From Actinomycetes bacterium (GTDB taxonomy: Bacteria; Actinomycetota; Coriobacteriia; Coriobacteriales; UBA8131), in NCBI GenBank assembly GCA_009787085.1, contig WRGR01000039.1, positions 1 through 64,000 of the forward strand: a DNA stretch of 64,000 nucleotides, written 5' to 3'. Below are positions 34,413 to 43,645 of this stretch, one piece after another. Position 1 is the stretch's first letter, and each line of letters begins with the position of its first letter. The notes under the pieces are model-generated. The model was not told the origin of the DNA and searched no databases. It worked only from the letters and a program-made list of their open reading frames with translations. The translations under genes and the position numbers were made by a program.

Positions 34413-36440
34413 ATGTCACGGGGAACCCTAACTTACAAGATACTCCAGCAGCACCTAGTTGCCGGCCAGTTGTTGCCGGGCGAGAGAGCCACGGTGCGTA
34501 TCGACCAAACATTGACTCAGGACAGCACGGGTACGATGGTTTACCTGCAGCTGGAGGCAATGGATGTCGGTGCGGTGCAGACCGAGCTCTCCGTGGCCTA
34601 CATCGACCACAACACCTTGCAGAGCGGTTTTGAGAACGCCGACGACCATGCTTTTATCCAAAGCGTTGCCGCCCGCCACAACGTGGTGTTCTCCAAGCCG
34701 GGCGGCGGCATCTGCCACCAGCTGCATTTGGAGAATTATGGCTGCCCCGGCAAAACCCTGCTGGGCAGCGACTCGCATACTCCGACTGGTGGCGGCTTGG
34801 GGATGATCGCCATCGGCGCTGGCGGCCTAGACGTGGCCATTGCCATGGCCGAAGGTAACTACACGCTGACTGTGCCGCAGGTCGTTGGCATCGAGTTGCG
34901 GGGGGTACTGCGGTCATGGGTGTCAGCCAAAGACGTGATTTTGGAAGTGCTGCGGCAGCTCTCAGTGAAGGGTGGTGTTGGCCGGATCGTCGAGTACTAT
35001 GGCGACGGCCTGCTCGGCCTTTCGGTCACCGACCGTGCCACTATCGCCAACATGGGTGCCGAGCTGGGTGCCACCACCTCCGTGTTCCCTTCCGATGAGA
35101 ACACCCGCCGCTTCTTGGAACAACAAGGACGGGGAGGGGATTGGCGGCCGTTGGCCGCCGACCCTGATGCTCTTTACGACCAGTCATTGAGCATTGACTT
35201 GGCGGCACTTGCGCCGGCGGCAGCTTGTCCGCATAGTCCGGACAACATCCGCAGTGTCAGCGACATCGGCGAGATCAAAGTCGACCAAGTAGCCATTGGC
35301 AGTTGCACCAATGCCTCTTATAGCGACCTGATGAAAGTGGCGGCGATACTTGCCGGCCGCCGCGTGCATCCCCAGGTCAGCCTAGTGATCGCGCCGGGGT
35401 CGGCATCTATATTGGCCGTGCTGGCTGCCAACGGCGCCTTGGCCGGGATGATCAAGGCCGGCGCCCGGATCATCGAGTGCGCCTGCGGCCCTTGCATCGG
35501 CATGGGGCAAAGCCCGCGTAGCGGTGCCGTGTCGCTGCGCACCTTCAACCGCAACTTCAAAGGCCGTAGCGGCACCAACGATGCCGATGTCTACCTAGTT
35601 AGTCCGGAGACGGCGGCGATCAGCGCAATCACCGGCGTGCTGACCGATGGCTTGGCCTCTCACCACCGGCTGGGCATCGAGCTGCCGAACATTGCCGAGC
35701 CGTCGGCCGGCAGTTTTCAGGGGGCAGGTGCCTTTACGGTGGCTCCGCCCGCCCTTGCTGCCGCTGGCATTGATGCCGCCGCAGCACCCGGCCAGGCGGC
35801 GGGGCTTCCCGAGGTGGTGATGGGACCAAACATCAAGCCCTTCCCCCGAGGCGTGGCCGTACCGCCCGGCAGTGCCATCAGCGGTAGCGTGGTGCTGGTC
35901 TGCGGCGACAACATCACTACCGACGACATCATGCCCTCTGACAGCCGGCTGCTGCCCTTCCGCTCCAACATACCGCATTTGGCGGAGTACTGCTTTGAGA
36001 AGATCGACCCGGGATTCCCAGCCCGGGCCGCCGCTGCCCGCGACGGCGAGGTTGCCGGCGGTGTGATCGTCGGCGGTGACAACTACGGCCAGGGGTCAAG
36101 CCGGGAGCATGCCGCCCTGGTGCCGCTTTATCTGGGCATTCGGATGGTGTTGGCCAAGAGCTTTGCCCGTATCCATCGGGCGAATCTAATTAACAGTGGT
36201 ATTCTGCCCCTAGTGTTTGCCGAGCCCCGCGATGCCGAGGCTGTCCGCGAAGGTGACATCTTGATGCTGGATGACGCTGCGGCGCAGTTGGGCGGCGGCG
36301 ATGAGGCCGACCTACGCCTCCACAACCAGACCCAAGGGACGGAATACCGGCTTTGCGGCCAGCTCTCTTTTGAGGAGCGCCAGATGATCTTGGCTGGCGG
36401 CCGCATCAACATGATCCAGCAGGCGGCGAAGAGCCGATAG
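34413..36440 (+). CDS. Aconitate hydratase (aconitase family)
   Basis: LGSDSHTPTGGGLGMIAIGAGGLDVA, GSCTNASYSDL, IIECACGPCIGMGQSP, DNYGQGSSREHAALVPLYLGIRMVLAKSFARIHRANLINSGILPL; RBS AAGGAGACC before ATG 34413. Confidence 0.94.
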   Translation: MSRGTLTYKILQQHLVAGQLLPGERATVRIDQTLTQDSTGTMVYLQLEAMDVGAVQTELSVAYIDHNTLQSGFENADDHAFIQSVAARHNVVFSKPGGGICHQLHLENYGCPGKTLLGSDSHTPTGGGLGMIAIGAGGLDVAIAMAEGNYTLTVPQVVGIELRGVLRSWVSAKDVILEVLRQLSVKGGVGRIVEYYGDGLLGLSVTDRATIANMGAELGATTSVFPSDENTRRFLEQQGRGGDWRPLAADPDALYDQSLSIDLAALAPAAACPHSPDNIRSVSDIGEIKVDQVAIGSCTNASYSDLMKVAAILAGRRVHPQVSLVIAPGSASILAVLAANGALAGMIKAGARIIECACGPCIGMGQSPRSGAVSLRTFNRNFKGRSGTNDADVYLVSPETAAISAITGVLTDGLASHHRLGIELPNIAEPSAGSFQGAGAFTVAPPALAAAGIDAAAAPGQAAGLPEVVMGPNIKPFPRGVAVPPGSAISGSVVLVCGDNITTDDIMPSDSRLLPFRSNIPHLAEYCFEKIDPGFPARAAAARDGEVAGGVIVGGDNYGQGSSREHAALVPLYLGIRMVLAKSFARIHRANLINSGILPLVFAEPRDAEAVREGDILMLDDAAAQLGGGDEADLRLHNQTQGTEYRLCGQLSFEERQMILAGGRINMIQQAAKSR

Positions 36441-36465
36441 CGCCGTTGTCTTTGGGGATAAGGTT

Positions 36466-37005
36466 TTGGTAGTTGCCTTGCGTATCGGCATCATCAGCGA
36501 CACGCACGGAAGCCTACCGGCGAGCGTGCACCAAGCGTTCGACGGCTGTGGGCATATCTTACATGCCGGCGATATCGGCTCCCAGGCCGTCCTTGATGAG
36601 TTGGAGGCGATTGCGCCGCTCACCGCAGTGCTCGGCAACTGTGACCGGTCGGGCTATCGTACGTTGGCCGGAAGCGTTAAGGGCATGGAGCGCTTCGATC
36701 TGGACGGGCTGCGCTTCTTGATGATGCACCGCCCCGAGGACCTTGCTGCCCACTATCGCGGCCTGCTTATGGCGCGGCAGATGCCAAGGGCGAAGGCGCC
36801 AGTGCCGCTGCCGCAGGTCTGTGTCCATGGCCATACGCACGTCCGCGCCAGCAGGACCGAGAACTCCTGCCTAATAATCTGCCCCGGCTCAGCGACCCGT
36901 CCCCGAGACAGGCTGGCCGCCGCAGTGGCAATACTAACGGTCGAGAATGCCAAAGTAAGTGACCTGCAGTTTGTGGAATTGGGGAAGTTTTGCCAGATTG
37001 TTTAG
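36466..37005 (+). CDS. YfcE/MJ0936-type metallophosphoesterase
   Basis: IGIISDTHGSLP, ILHAGDIGSQ, VLGNCD, CVHGHTHVRAS. Confidence 0.88.
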   Translation: MVVALRIGIISDTHGSLPASVHQAFDGCGHILHAGDIGSQAVLDELEAIAPLTAVLGNCDRSGYRTLAGSVKGMERFDLDGLRFLMMHRPEDLAAHYRGLLMARQMPRAKAPVPLPQVCVHGHTHVRASRTENSCLIICPGSATRPRDRLAAAVAILTVENAKVSDLQFVELGKFCQIV

Positions 37006-37235
37006 TGCTGCGGACTCGGCATCCGGCCCACCTGCTGCGGTGGCAGTGAGCCTGAGCCTGTCTTTGACGAGCAGCTTCCCCATGGAGCCGCCGAATCCTT
37101 CTAACCTGATCCCGGCAGTGCCGAAGTTTGCGTTTCTCTGCTGGCGCCCATCGCGCATGGCTTGAGGAATATCCTCGATACGGGTACTGTCAAGCGGCCT
37201 TTTAGCTGACTGCTTGCTGTCGGCTTGGCAGTCGA

Positions 37236-37734
37236 CTAAGACATTGGGCCATCATCACAATCCAACTTGTGGCCGAACATCACACTCCCAGACGGATCAG
37301 GACGATAGGCCGGACTCAGCAGCGTCGCTGTTCGTAGGCAAAGCACGCCGCTTTTGGAACCCACTGCCGGATCAACGGTCAGGGTTACGGTTGAGTGCTC
37401 GCGGCTGATTCCTTGGGCAAGCGGAAGGGTCTGGCTGAATATGCCGGTAAGCAGAAACAAAAGATTGTGAGTCGGACTGGTGTGGGACAGGGTTTGTGCC
37501 TGGCTCGAGATGTACCGGTAGAGGTCTTGGTAAGAGCCGATGAAACCGTTCGCAGGATCCTCGAAGTTGACCGACACTATCTGCCCTGCTGCAACGCCGG
37601 CGCTCGGCAACCGTTGTTTGAGCAGATCGAGCAGGGTGGACTTCCCGGATCGGCGTAGGCCGGTGAGGACCTTTATCAAGTTTTTGTCTTTGTAGAAAAG
37701 CAAGGTGTCGATACATGAGGGACGAGGCATCATC
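37236..37734 (-). pseudogene. Truncated AAA-family ATPase (DUF4143-type) remnant
   Basis: MMPRPSCIDTLLFYKDKNLIKVLTGLRRSGKSTLLDLLKQRL...IVSVNFEDP; sequence degenerates and stops after about 165 residues, well short of the usual length. Confidence 0.65.
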
Positions 37735-37810
37735 TCAGCCCCCTCCTTCTTTGGGCTGGGCAGTGCGGTATGGCCGACAAGGCCAGTTGTAGCTCTTGTG
37801 TTTGATTTTG

Positions 37811-37863
37811 TAAAACATACTTTAAAAACTTCAAGAATTCTAATGTTTTTAAAGTATGTTTTA
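37811..37863. repeat. 19-bp perfect inverted repeat TAAAACATACTTTAAAAAC-N15-GTTTTTAAAGTATGTTTTA
   Basis: Arms 37811-37829 and 37845-37863 are exact reverse complements; lies 5' of the truncated ATPase gene. Confidence 0.95.
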
Positions 37864-37940
37864 TCTGCTTTTAAGTTGCTGGTGGGGGGATACGGCAGTA
37901 TCAAGGCTTCGACGATTGGGCGAAAGATGCAGAAAACTGC

Positions 37941-37967
37941 AAAAGAAGCCCTGATTCCAAGGCTTCT
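37941..37967 (-). terminator. Probable rho-independent terminator downstream of the tRNA pair
   Basis: Minus strand AGAAGCC-TTGGAATCAG-GGCTTCT followed by TTT. Confidence 0.55.
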
Positions 37968-37974
37968 CGGGTTT

Positions 37975-37997
37975 AGTGGAATTCTATCAATTCCACT
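37975..37997. repeat. Perfect inverted repeat AGTGGAATT-CTATC-AATTCCACT next to the tRNA-Glu 3' end
   Basis: Read directly; 9-bp arms, 5-nt loop. Confidence 0.85.
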
Positions 37998-38007
37998 GTG
38001 TTGTTTT

Positions 38008-38084
38008 TGGTAGCCCGTACGGGATTCGAACCCGTGATCTCCGCCTTGAGAGGGCGGTGTCCTCAACCGCTAGACGAACGGGCC
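38008..38084 (-). tRNA. tRNA-Glu (anticodon CTC), CCA encoded
   Basis: GGCCCGTTCGTCTAGCGGTTGAGGACACCGCCCTCTCAAGGCGGAGATCACGGGTTCGAATCCCGTACGGGCTACCA folds as a cloverleaf. Confidence 0.95.
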
Positions 38085-38140
38085 TTTCAGCTCGTCTCTC
38101 CTGTTCGTTTGGCTTTGGCAGCCTGTCTGTCGGTCGTCTC

Positions 38141-38214
38141 TGGCTGGGGTGGAAGGAGTCGAACCCTCACTGACGGAACCAGAATCCGCTGTCCTACCAT
38201 TAGACGACACCCCA
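38141..38214 (-). tRNA. tRNA-Gln (anticodon CTG), CCA encoded
   Basis: TGGGGTGTCGTCTAATGGTAGGACAGCGGATTCTGGTTCCGTCAGTGAGGGTTCGACTCCTTCCACCCCAGCCA. Confidence 0.95.
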
Positions 38215-38500
38215 ACATCAAGCAATGTGCCAAAGCACGATCTAGGAGCGCAAGGAGATAGGTTACCAAACAATCGCTCGCCGCGCAACCGACACGGCCA
38301 ATTTTAAGCAGTATCGAAAGAATGTGCGAAAATGCCCGATGCATCGGATTGACAAACAGCCCCCGCTAATTGTCATAATAGAACAGTAGAGGCTCTGTGT
38401 AACTGGAGCAGGAAGGGTCGGGCTGTCTTGGGTAACTATCTCGAATGGCCGAGGCAAGAGGCGGCAGTAGGCCCACGGGTTCAAAAAGGAGGACGTTTCA

Positions 38501-39199
38501 ATGAGTTTAGCAAGGAAGATGATCGCAGAGTTCGTAGGTACGCTGGTCTTGGTCTTCATGGGTTGCGGCAGCGCGGTGTTGCTGGGCTGTGATGTGCCCG
38601 GCGGACATTTGGCGGTGGCGCTATGCTTCGGGTTGGCTATCGTGGCCATGGCCTATGCGATCGGCAATGTCTCCGGTTGTCATGTTAACCCGGCAGTCTC
38701 TTTGGCGCTGCTGCTAGACAAGCGCATCAGCATTGTCGATTTTGTCGGCTATGTTGTCGCCCAAGTCGTGGGAGCCATCGCCGGGGCCGGGCTGTTGAAG
38801 ATGGTGGTCGGTTTCGGTGTGAAGGACCTCACCGGCGGGCTTGGCTCCAACGGTGTGGCGAGCGTTGGCGGTGCCGGCGGTGCCTTTGTGGTCGAGATCA
38901 TCTTGACCTTTATCTTTGTCTTGACTATTTTGGCCGTGACATCTGATGAGAAAAAGAGCAGCGTGGCCGGCCTAGTCATCGGTTTGACCTTGGCTTTTGT
39001 GCATATCGTTGGTATCCCCCTGACTGGAACATCGGTCAATCCGGCAAGGAGCATCGGCCCAGCTTTGCTTTCCGGCAACGCGGCGGCGCTTTCTGACCTC
39101 TGGGTGTTCATTGTCGCCCCCTTGGTAGGGGCAGCGGTGGCTTTTGCGGTTTTCATGGTCTTCAAGCCGTTGATTGTCAAGAAGGAAGCCACCGAATAA
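38501..39199 (+). CDS. MIP family aquaporin / glycerol channel
   Basis: Two NPA boxes: CHVNPAV and SVNPAR; six-TM pattern; RBS AAAGGAGGA. Confidence 0.95.
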   Translation: MSLARKMIAEFVGTLVLVFMGCGSAVLLGCDVPGGHLAVALCFGLAIVAMAYAIGNVSGCHVNPAVSLALLLDKRISIVDFVGYVVAQVVGAIAGAGLLKMVVGFGVKDLTGGLGSNGVASVGGAGGAFVVEIILTFIFVLTILAVTSDEKKSSVAGLVIGLTLAFVHIVGIPLTGTSVNPARSIGPALLSGNAAALSDLWVFIVAPLVGAAVAFAVFMVFKPLIVKKEATE

Positions 39200-39262
39200 C
39201 AAAGGCTGTCGAGTAACAAAGGCCATACAGAATAGGGCTATACTGAATAAGGCTACATTGAG

Positions 39263-39292
39263 GCCGGACTCCTGGGCCAGCGGGAGTCCGGC
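39263..39292 (+). terminator. Stem-loop after the aquaporin gene
   Basis: GCCGGACTCC-TGGGCCAGCG-GGAGTCCGGC, perfect 10-bp stem; weak U tract. Confidence 0.55.
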
Positions 39293-39370
39293 TGTTGCCA
39301 AGCTAAAACGTCGGTTCATGATCGGCGTTGGGCGTTGAGGAAATACTAGTCATTAGGAGGTATAGCAGCT

Positions 39371-40723
39371 GTGGTCAATTCGACGGGGAAGGTGATCGGA
39401 GAAGAGCGTTATTTTCAACCGGAGATCGAGCAGATCGGCCGGTCGGAGCTGGAGGCCATGCAGTTGGAACGCCTACAGCGGACGGTGTGGGACTGTTGCC
39501 AAAACGTTGCCTTCTACAAGCAGACTTTCAGTCAAGCCGGCATCAATCCCCGCTCCATAACGTCGTTGGCCGACTTGGCCAGTCTGCCATTCACCACCAA
39601 GCAGGACATGCGCGAGGCTTACCCCTTCAAGCTCTTTGCGATCGATCCTAAAAACGAGCGGGTGCAGCGCCTGCATGCCTCATCTGGTACTACTGGCAAT
39701 GCTACCGTAGTCGGTTATACGCAAAAAGACATCGATATCTGGGGGGACACTTTTGCCAGGGCAATTGCCATGGCCGGAGGTGGTCCAGATAGCATTCTTC
39801 AGGTGTCTTACGGCTACGGGTTGTTCACCGGTGGCTTGGGAGCACATGAGGGGGGCATTCGTATGCACTCCACCATCCTGCCGATGAGCTCGGGCAACAC
39901 CAAGCGCCAAGTGCAGATGATGAAGGATTTCGATGTGGACATCTTGGCCTGTACGCCATCCTATGCCCTACTGATTGCCGATACAGCCATCGAGATGGGC
40001 TATGATCCGGCCAACGACTTCAATGTCAGCGGTGCCATCTTGGGCGCTGAGCCCTGCTCTGAGGGCATGCGCCAAGACATCGAGCGCAAATTGGGCGTGA
40101 AAATGGTCGACATCTACGGCCTTTCCGAGGTCATGGGGCCTGGCGTGTCCTGTGAGTGCCGCCATCAGACCGGGCTGCATGTGGCCGAAGACCACTTCAT
40201 CATCGAAATCATCGACCCCAATACCTTGCAGCCGCTGCCGGACGGCGAGTGGGGCGAGGTGGTGTTCACCACGCTCTCCAAGGAATGCTCGCCGTTGATC
40301 CGTTACCGCACCCGTGACATCTCGCGTATCGTACCCGGGGAGTGCCCCTGCGGGCGCACCATGCGCCGGATGGACCGCATCGCTGGCCGCACCGATGACA
40401 TGCTGATTATCCGGGGCGTGAATGTCTTCCCCAGTCAGTTCCAGGAAGTGCTTGCCGGTTTTGAAGAACTGACAAGTTATTATCAGATCGTCTTGACCCG
40501 TGAAGGGCCGATGGACAACGTGACTTTGAAGGTAGAGACTGTCCCGGAGTTCCCCTTCGACCAAGTGCGCCTGATCGAGCAGTTGGAGCAGCGTCTGAAA
40601 GGCGAGCTGCGCAGCAATCTGCAGGTCAGTGTAGGTATTCGTGTGGTTGAGCCGAAATCCATCGAACGTTCGGAGGGCAAGGCCAAGCGGGTCTTAGACC
40701 TGCGTGACGAGCAAGGAGCCTGA
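39371..40723 (+). CDS. Phenylacetate-CoA ligase (PaaK family), copy 1
   Basis: LHASSGTTGNATVVGYT, VDIYGLSEVMGPGVSCEC, RYRTRDISRIVPGECPCGRTMRRMDRIAGRTDDMLIIRGVNVFPSQ. Confidence 0.93.
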   Translation: MVNSTGKVIGEERYFQPEIEQIGRSELEAMQLERLQRTVWDCCQNVAFYKQTFSQAGINPRSITSLADLASLPFTTKQDMREAYPFKLFAIDPKNERVQRLHASSGTTGNATVVGYTQKDIDIWGDTFARAIAMAGGGPDSILQVSYGYGLFTGGLGAHEGGIRMHSTILPMSSGNTKRQVQMMKDFDVDILACTPSYALLIADTAIEMGYDPANDFNVSGAILGAEPCSEGMRQDIERKLGVKMVDIYGLSEVMGPGVSCECRHQTGLHVAEDHFIIEIIDPNTLQPLPDGEWGEVVFTTLSKECSPLIRYRTRDISRIVPGECPCGRTMRRMDRIAGRTDDMLIIRGVNVFPSQFQEVLAGFEELTSYYQIVLTREGPMDNVTLKVETVPEFPFDQVRLIEQLEQRLKGELRSNLQVSVGIRVVEPKSIERSEGKAKRVLDLRDEQGA

Positions 40724-40724
40724 G

Positions 40725-41147
40725 ATGATCGATCAAGTGACTGTTTTTTTGGAGAACTCTACAGGCCATTTGGCAGCGCTCTGCAAGGCGCTAGGCGATG
40801 CCGGTGTATCGATGCACGCCCTGACTGTGGCCGATACAGCCAGTTACGGCGTGGTCAGGATCATTGCCGATGAGCCGGCGCGAGCGTATGAGGTACTCAA
40901 CGCCCAAGGTTTTAGGGCATCGCTGACCAAGGTCTATGCTGTGGAGGTGGCCGATGAGCCTGGCGGGCTGGCGAGGCTTTTGGAGTCGCTGGACACGGCA
41001 GACATTAATGTAGAGTACGCCTATTGTTTTTCCACAAACGCCAACAAAGCCGTCGACGTTCTGCGCCTTAGTGCTGCTGAAGGGGCAGAAGAGGCTATTG
41101 CTGCTGCTGGATGTCGTCTGCTTACGCCTGATGAGCTTTATAGCTGA
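40725..41147 (+). CDS. ACT-domain amino-acid-binding protein, copy 1
   Basis: IDQVTVFLENSTGHLAALCKALGDAGVSMHALTVADTASYGVVRIIAD; second ACT-like half; start set to ATG 40725. Confidence 0.85.
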   Translation: MIDQVTVFLENSTGHLAALCKALGDAGVSMHALTVADTASYGVVRIIADEPARAYEVLNAQGFRASLTKVYAVEVADEPGGLARLLESLDTADINVEYAYCFSTNANKAVDVLRLSAAEGAEEAIAAAGCRLLTPDELYS

Positions 41148-41220
41148 GCTTCGTTGCTGCCTGCTGGCCGGTCTGTTGTCGTTGTCGGCCACCTTGCCGG
41201 TTACCGTATGATGGCGCAAG

Positions 41221-42552
41221 ATGGGCATCTGGTCTAAGGCTGTTAACATGATTCTTATGGCAATGAATCACAACAACAATCGCAAATGCCAGTGGCATCG
41301 CCCTCTGGCCCTGCTTTTAACTCTGCTTTTAGCGGTTTTCAGCTGCTTTGCCACTTCTGGCACCGTAACTTCTACTTCAGTTTTTGCCAAGGTATACTCC
41401 ACTGACCAAGTTGCTGGAGTGCCACTGGCTGACCGCCCGATCGACAAGACCCCGGACATTGAGGCGGAGTATGCTGCCGTCGCTACAGAGGACGGTCGAA
41501 TACTCTGGGAGCGCGGCGGTACTGTCGAGGTACCGATGGCTTCCACTACCAAGATCATGACAGCCGTGGTGGCTTTGGAGCATGCCAATCTGGATAAGGA
41601 ATGCCTAGTGACCCGAGGGGCATCGCAGATGCAGCCGACATCGGCACGCCTCAGACAGGGCGATGTGCTGACGCTGCACGACTTGTTGGTGGCGCTGCTT
41701 TTGCCTTCTGGCAACGATGCCGCCGTGGCTGTTGCCCAAAACATTGCCAGCACTGAAGCTGACTTCGTGGCGATGATGAACCAGAAGGCGGCAGAGCTGG
41801 GCATGAAGCAGACCCATTTCCTAGATTCTTCCGGCCTGAAGGAGGAAAACCACTACACAACGGTTGAGGACTACCTGGTGCTGGCGCGTTATGCCATGCG
41901 CAACCCCACTTTTGCAGCTATCGTCGGCACCAAACAGGCAACTCTGACTATCAATGGCCGTCAAGAAACCTATGTGAATACCAATCAGCTGTATAACATG
42001 ACAGACGGGGTGCTGGGGATCAAAACCGGCACCAACATCGATTCGGGTGCCTGTCTGGTGGCTTGCACCAAGCACAACAATACGGTCTACTATACGGTGC
42101 TCTTAGGATCGACCGAAGTGGCGCGCTATACCGATACGATGAGCCTGTTGAACTGGGCATATCAGCATTACCGGCCAGTTCAGCTGGTTACTCCGGACAC
42201 CCAGGTCGCCGACCTCGGCCTGGCCAGCTGGATCGACCGCAGTGTTCCGGTGGCTGCCGCGGCCCCGGTGACTGTTAACGTTTTTGACTACGATGGTGCA
42301 ATAACCCAAGAGGTGGAGCTGCCGACTTGGATCGGCGGCATTGACCAAGGCCAGAGAGTGGGGCGAATCATTTGGAGCCAGAATAACAGCGTACTGGCAA
42401 CCGTCGATCTGGTGGCCAAAGAGACCGTGCCTGCCCCCAACTTTTGGGAGGGCTGGCAGATTCGTTGGAGCCGCTTCCTAGGCATCTTCAGCGGTGCCCA
42501 AGACCATGTTGGTAACCAAGTGCACCTGTCCGCGAATTTTGCTATGCCCTGA
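41221..42552 (+). CDS. D-alanyl-D-alanine carboxypeptidase (PBP5/DacA family)
   Basis: VPMASTTKIMTAVVALEH (SxxK), LLLPSGNDAAVAVA (SGN), GIKTGTNIDSGACLVA (KTG). Confidence 0.93.
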   Translation: MGIWSKAVNMILMAMNHNNNRKCQWHRPLALLLTLLLAVFSCFATSGTVTSTSVFAKVYSTDQVAGVPLADRPIDKTPDIEAEYAAVATEDGRILWERGGTVEVPMASTTKIMTAVVALEHANLDKECLVTRGASQMQPTSARLRQGDVLTLHDLLVALLLPSGNDAAVAVAQNIASTEADFVAMMNQKAAELGMKQTHFLDSSGLKEENHYTTVEDYLVLARYAMRNPTFAAIVGTKQATLTINGRQETYVNTNQLYNMTDGVLGIKTGTNIDSGACLVACTKHNNTVYYTVLLGSTEVARYTDTMSLLNWAYQHYRPVQLVTPDTQVADLGLASWIDRSVPVAAAAPVTVNVFDYDGAITQEVELPTWIGGIDQGQRVGRIIWSQNNSVLATVDLVAKETVPAPNFWEGWQIRWSRFLGIFSGAQDHVGNQVHLSANFAMP

Positions 42553-42619
42553 GCTTCTGGTATCATGGGCATATAGATTGAGGGATCAAAAAAAACATCG
42601 AAGGTAAGGCTGTAACTGT

Positions 42620-43066
42620 ATGGATGAAACAAAGAAATGTCCCGTTTGCAAGGCCGATGTGGCGGCTGAGAGCCAAGTCTGTGAGCGCTGTGGCTTTCGT
42701 CTGATTGGCATCACTGAGCCGCTCGGGCCGCTGGAGATCGCTGCAGGTGAAGAGGCTGACGCCGAACAGGTCTGCGGATCTCCGCATTTGACATTGATCA
42801 AAGGCCCGCTGAAGGGCGAGGTTTTCTATTTGGAGGTGTTCCCGGTGACCATTGGTCGGGATCCTAGCTGCGATATTTTCTTGAACAATATGACGGTTTC
42901 ACGTCAACATGCCATTATGGAGCGACAGGCCGGGCAGGTAGTGGTGCGTGACAACCAGTCTTTGAACGGGACATGGGTGAATGGCAAGGTTGCTGACGAG
43001 GCCGTGTTGGCCGACGGCAGCTTGTTGCAGATCGGCACATTCGCAATGCGCTTTAACTGCAATTAG
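42620..43066 (+). CDS. Zinc-ribbon plus FHA domain protein
   Basis: CPVCKADVAAESQVCERCGFRL; FHA core TIGRDPSCDIFLNNMTVSRQHAIM...SLNGTWVNGK. Confidence 0.92.
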   Translation: MDETKKCPVCKADVAAESQVCERCGFRLIGITEPLGPLEIAAGEEADAEQVCGSPHLTLIKGPLKGEVFYLEVFPVTIGRDPSCDIFLNNMTVSRQHAIMERQAGQVVVRDNQSLNGTWVNGKVADEAVLADGSLLQIGTFAMRFNCN

Positions 43067-43213
43067 AGATGCGTCGTTCACTGTCCATCTAAGCATCGTG
43101 GGGGGTGCTTTGCGGAGCTTGTCAGCACCGCACCTTGGGGTTATGAGAAATAGCGGCTTCGGCAGATGTCCGGCAGCCAAGGGCTATTTTGACCACGAAT
43201 AGAATGGAGTGCC

Positions 43214-43624
43214 ATGAGTGTCAGTCAACTGAGTGTCTTCGCTGAGAACCAACCGGGTCGCCTGTCTCGCCTGACCGCCTTGTTGGAACGTGAGGCTATC
43301 AGCATCAGGGGCTTTGCTGTGGCTGATACCGGCGATTTCGGTATCGTTCGACTCATCGTCGATGAACCAAAGAAAGCGCAGAGCTGTTTGCAGGCTGCCG
43401 GCTTTTTAGTTCAGGCCAACGATTTGCTTTGCTTGGAGCTGCCTGATGCCCCTGGATTTTTGAACCTGGTGGTCAGCGCGATGGCTGATGCCGAGATCAG
43501 CGTGGAGTATGGCTACTCGCTGGTTTCTACCTATGTGGTTTTTAAAGTCTTAGACGTGGCTTTTGCCGAACAACAACTGCTCAAGCAGGATATCCGGATC
43601 ATCAACCAAAGCGATTTGGTTTGA
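43214..43624 (+). CDS. ACT-domain amino-acid-binding protein, copy 2
   Basis: SQLSVFAENQPGRLSRLTALLEREAISIRGFAVADTGDFGIVRLIVDEPKKA. Confidence 0.87.
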   Translation: MSVSQLSVFAENQPGRLSRLTALLEREAISIRGFAVADTGDFGIVRLIVDEPKKAQSCLQAAGFLVQANDLLCLELPDAPGFLNLVVSAMADAEISVEYGYSLVSTYVVFKVLDVAFAEQQLLKQDIRIINQSDLV

Positions 43625-43645
43625 TGCATATTAAAGGTAAACACT

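Noticed and set aside
36934-37158. Minus ORF 74 aa downstream of the phosphoesterase gene
   Set aside because: Overlaps the end of a supported gene, has no recognisable motif and no RBS; could not be supported.
37740-38066. N-terminal extension of the minus ORF 37236-38066 upstream of the ATPase Met
   Set aside because: It would translate through the palindrome, a terminator hairpin and the tRNA-Glu 3' end; the ATPase homology begins at MMPRPS (37734).
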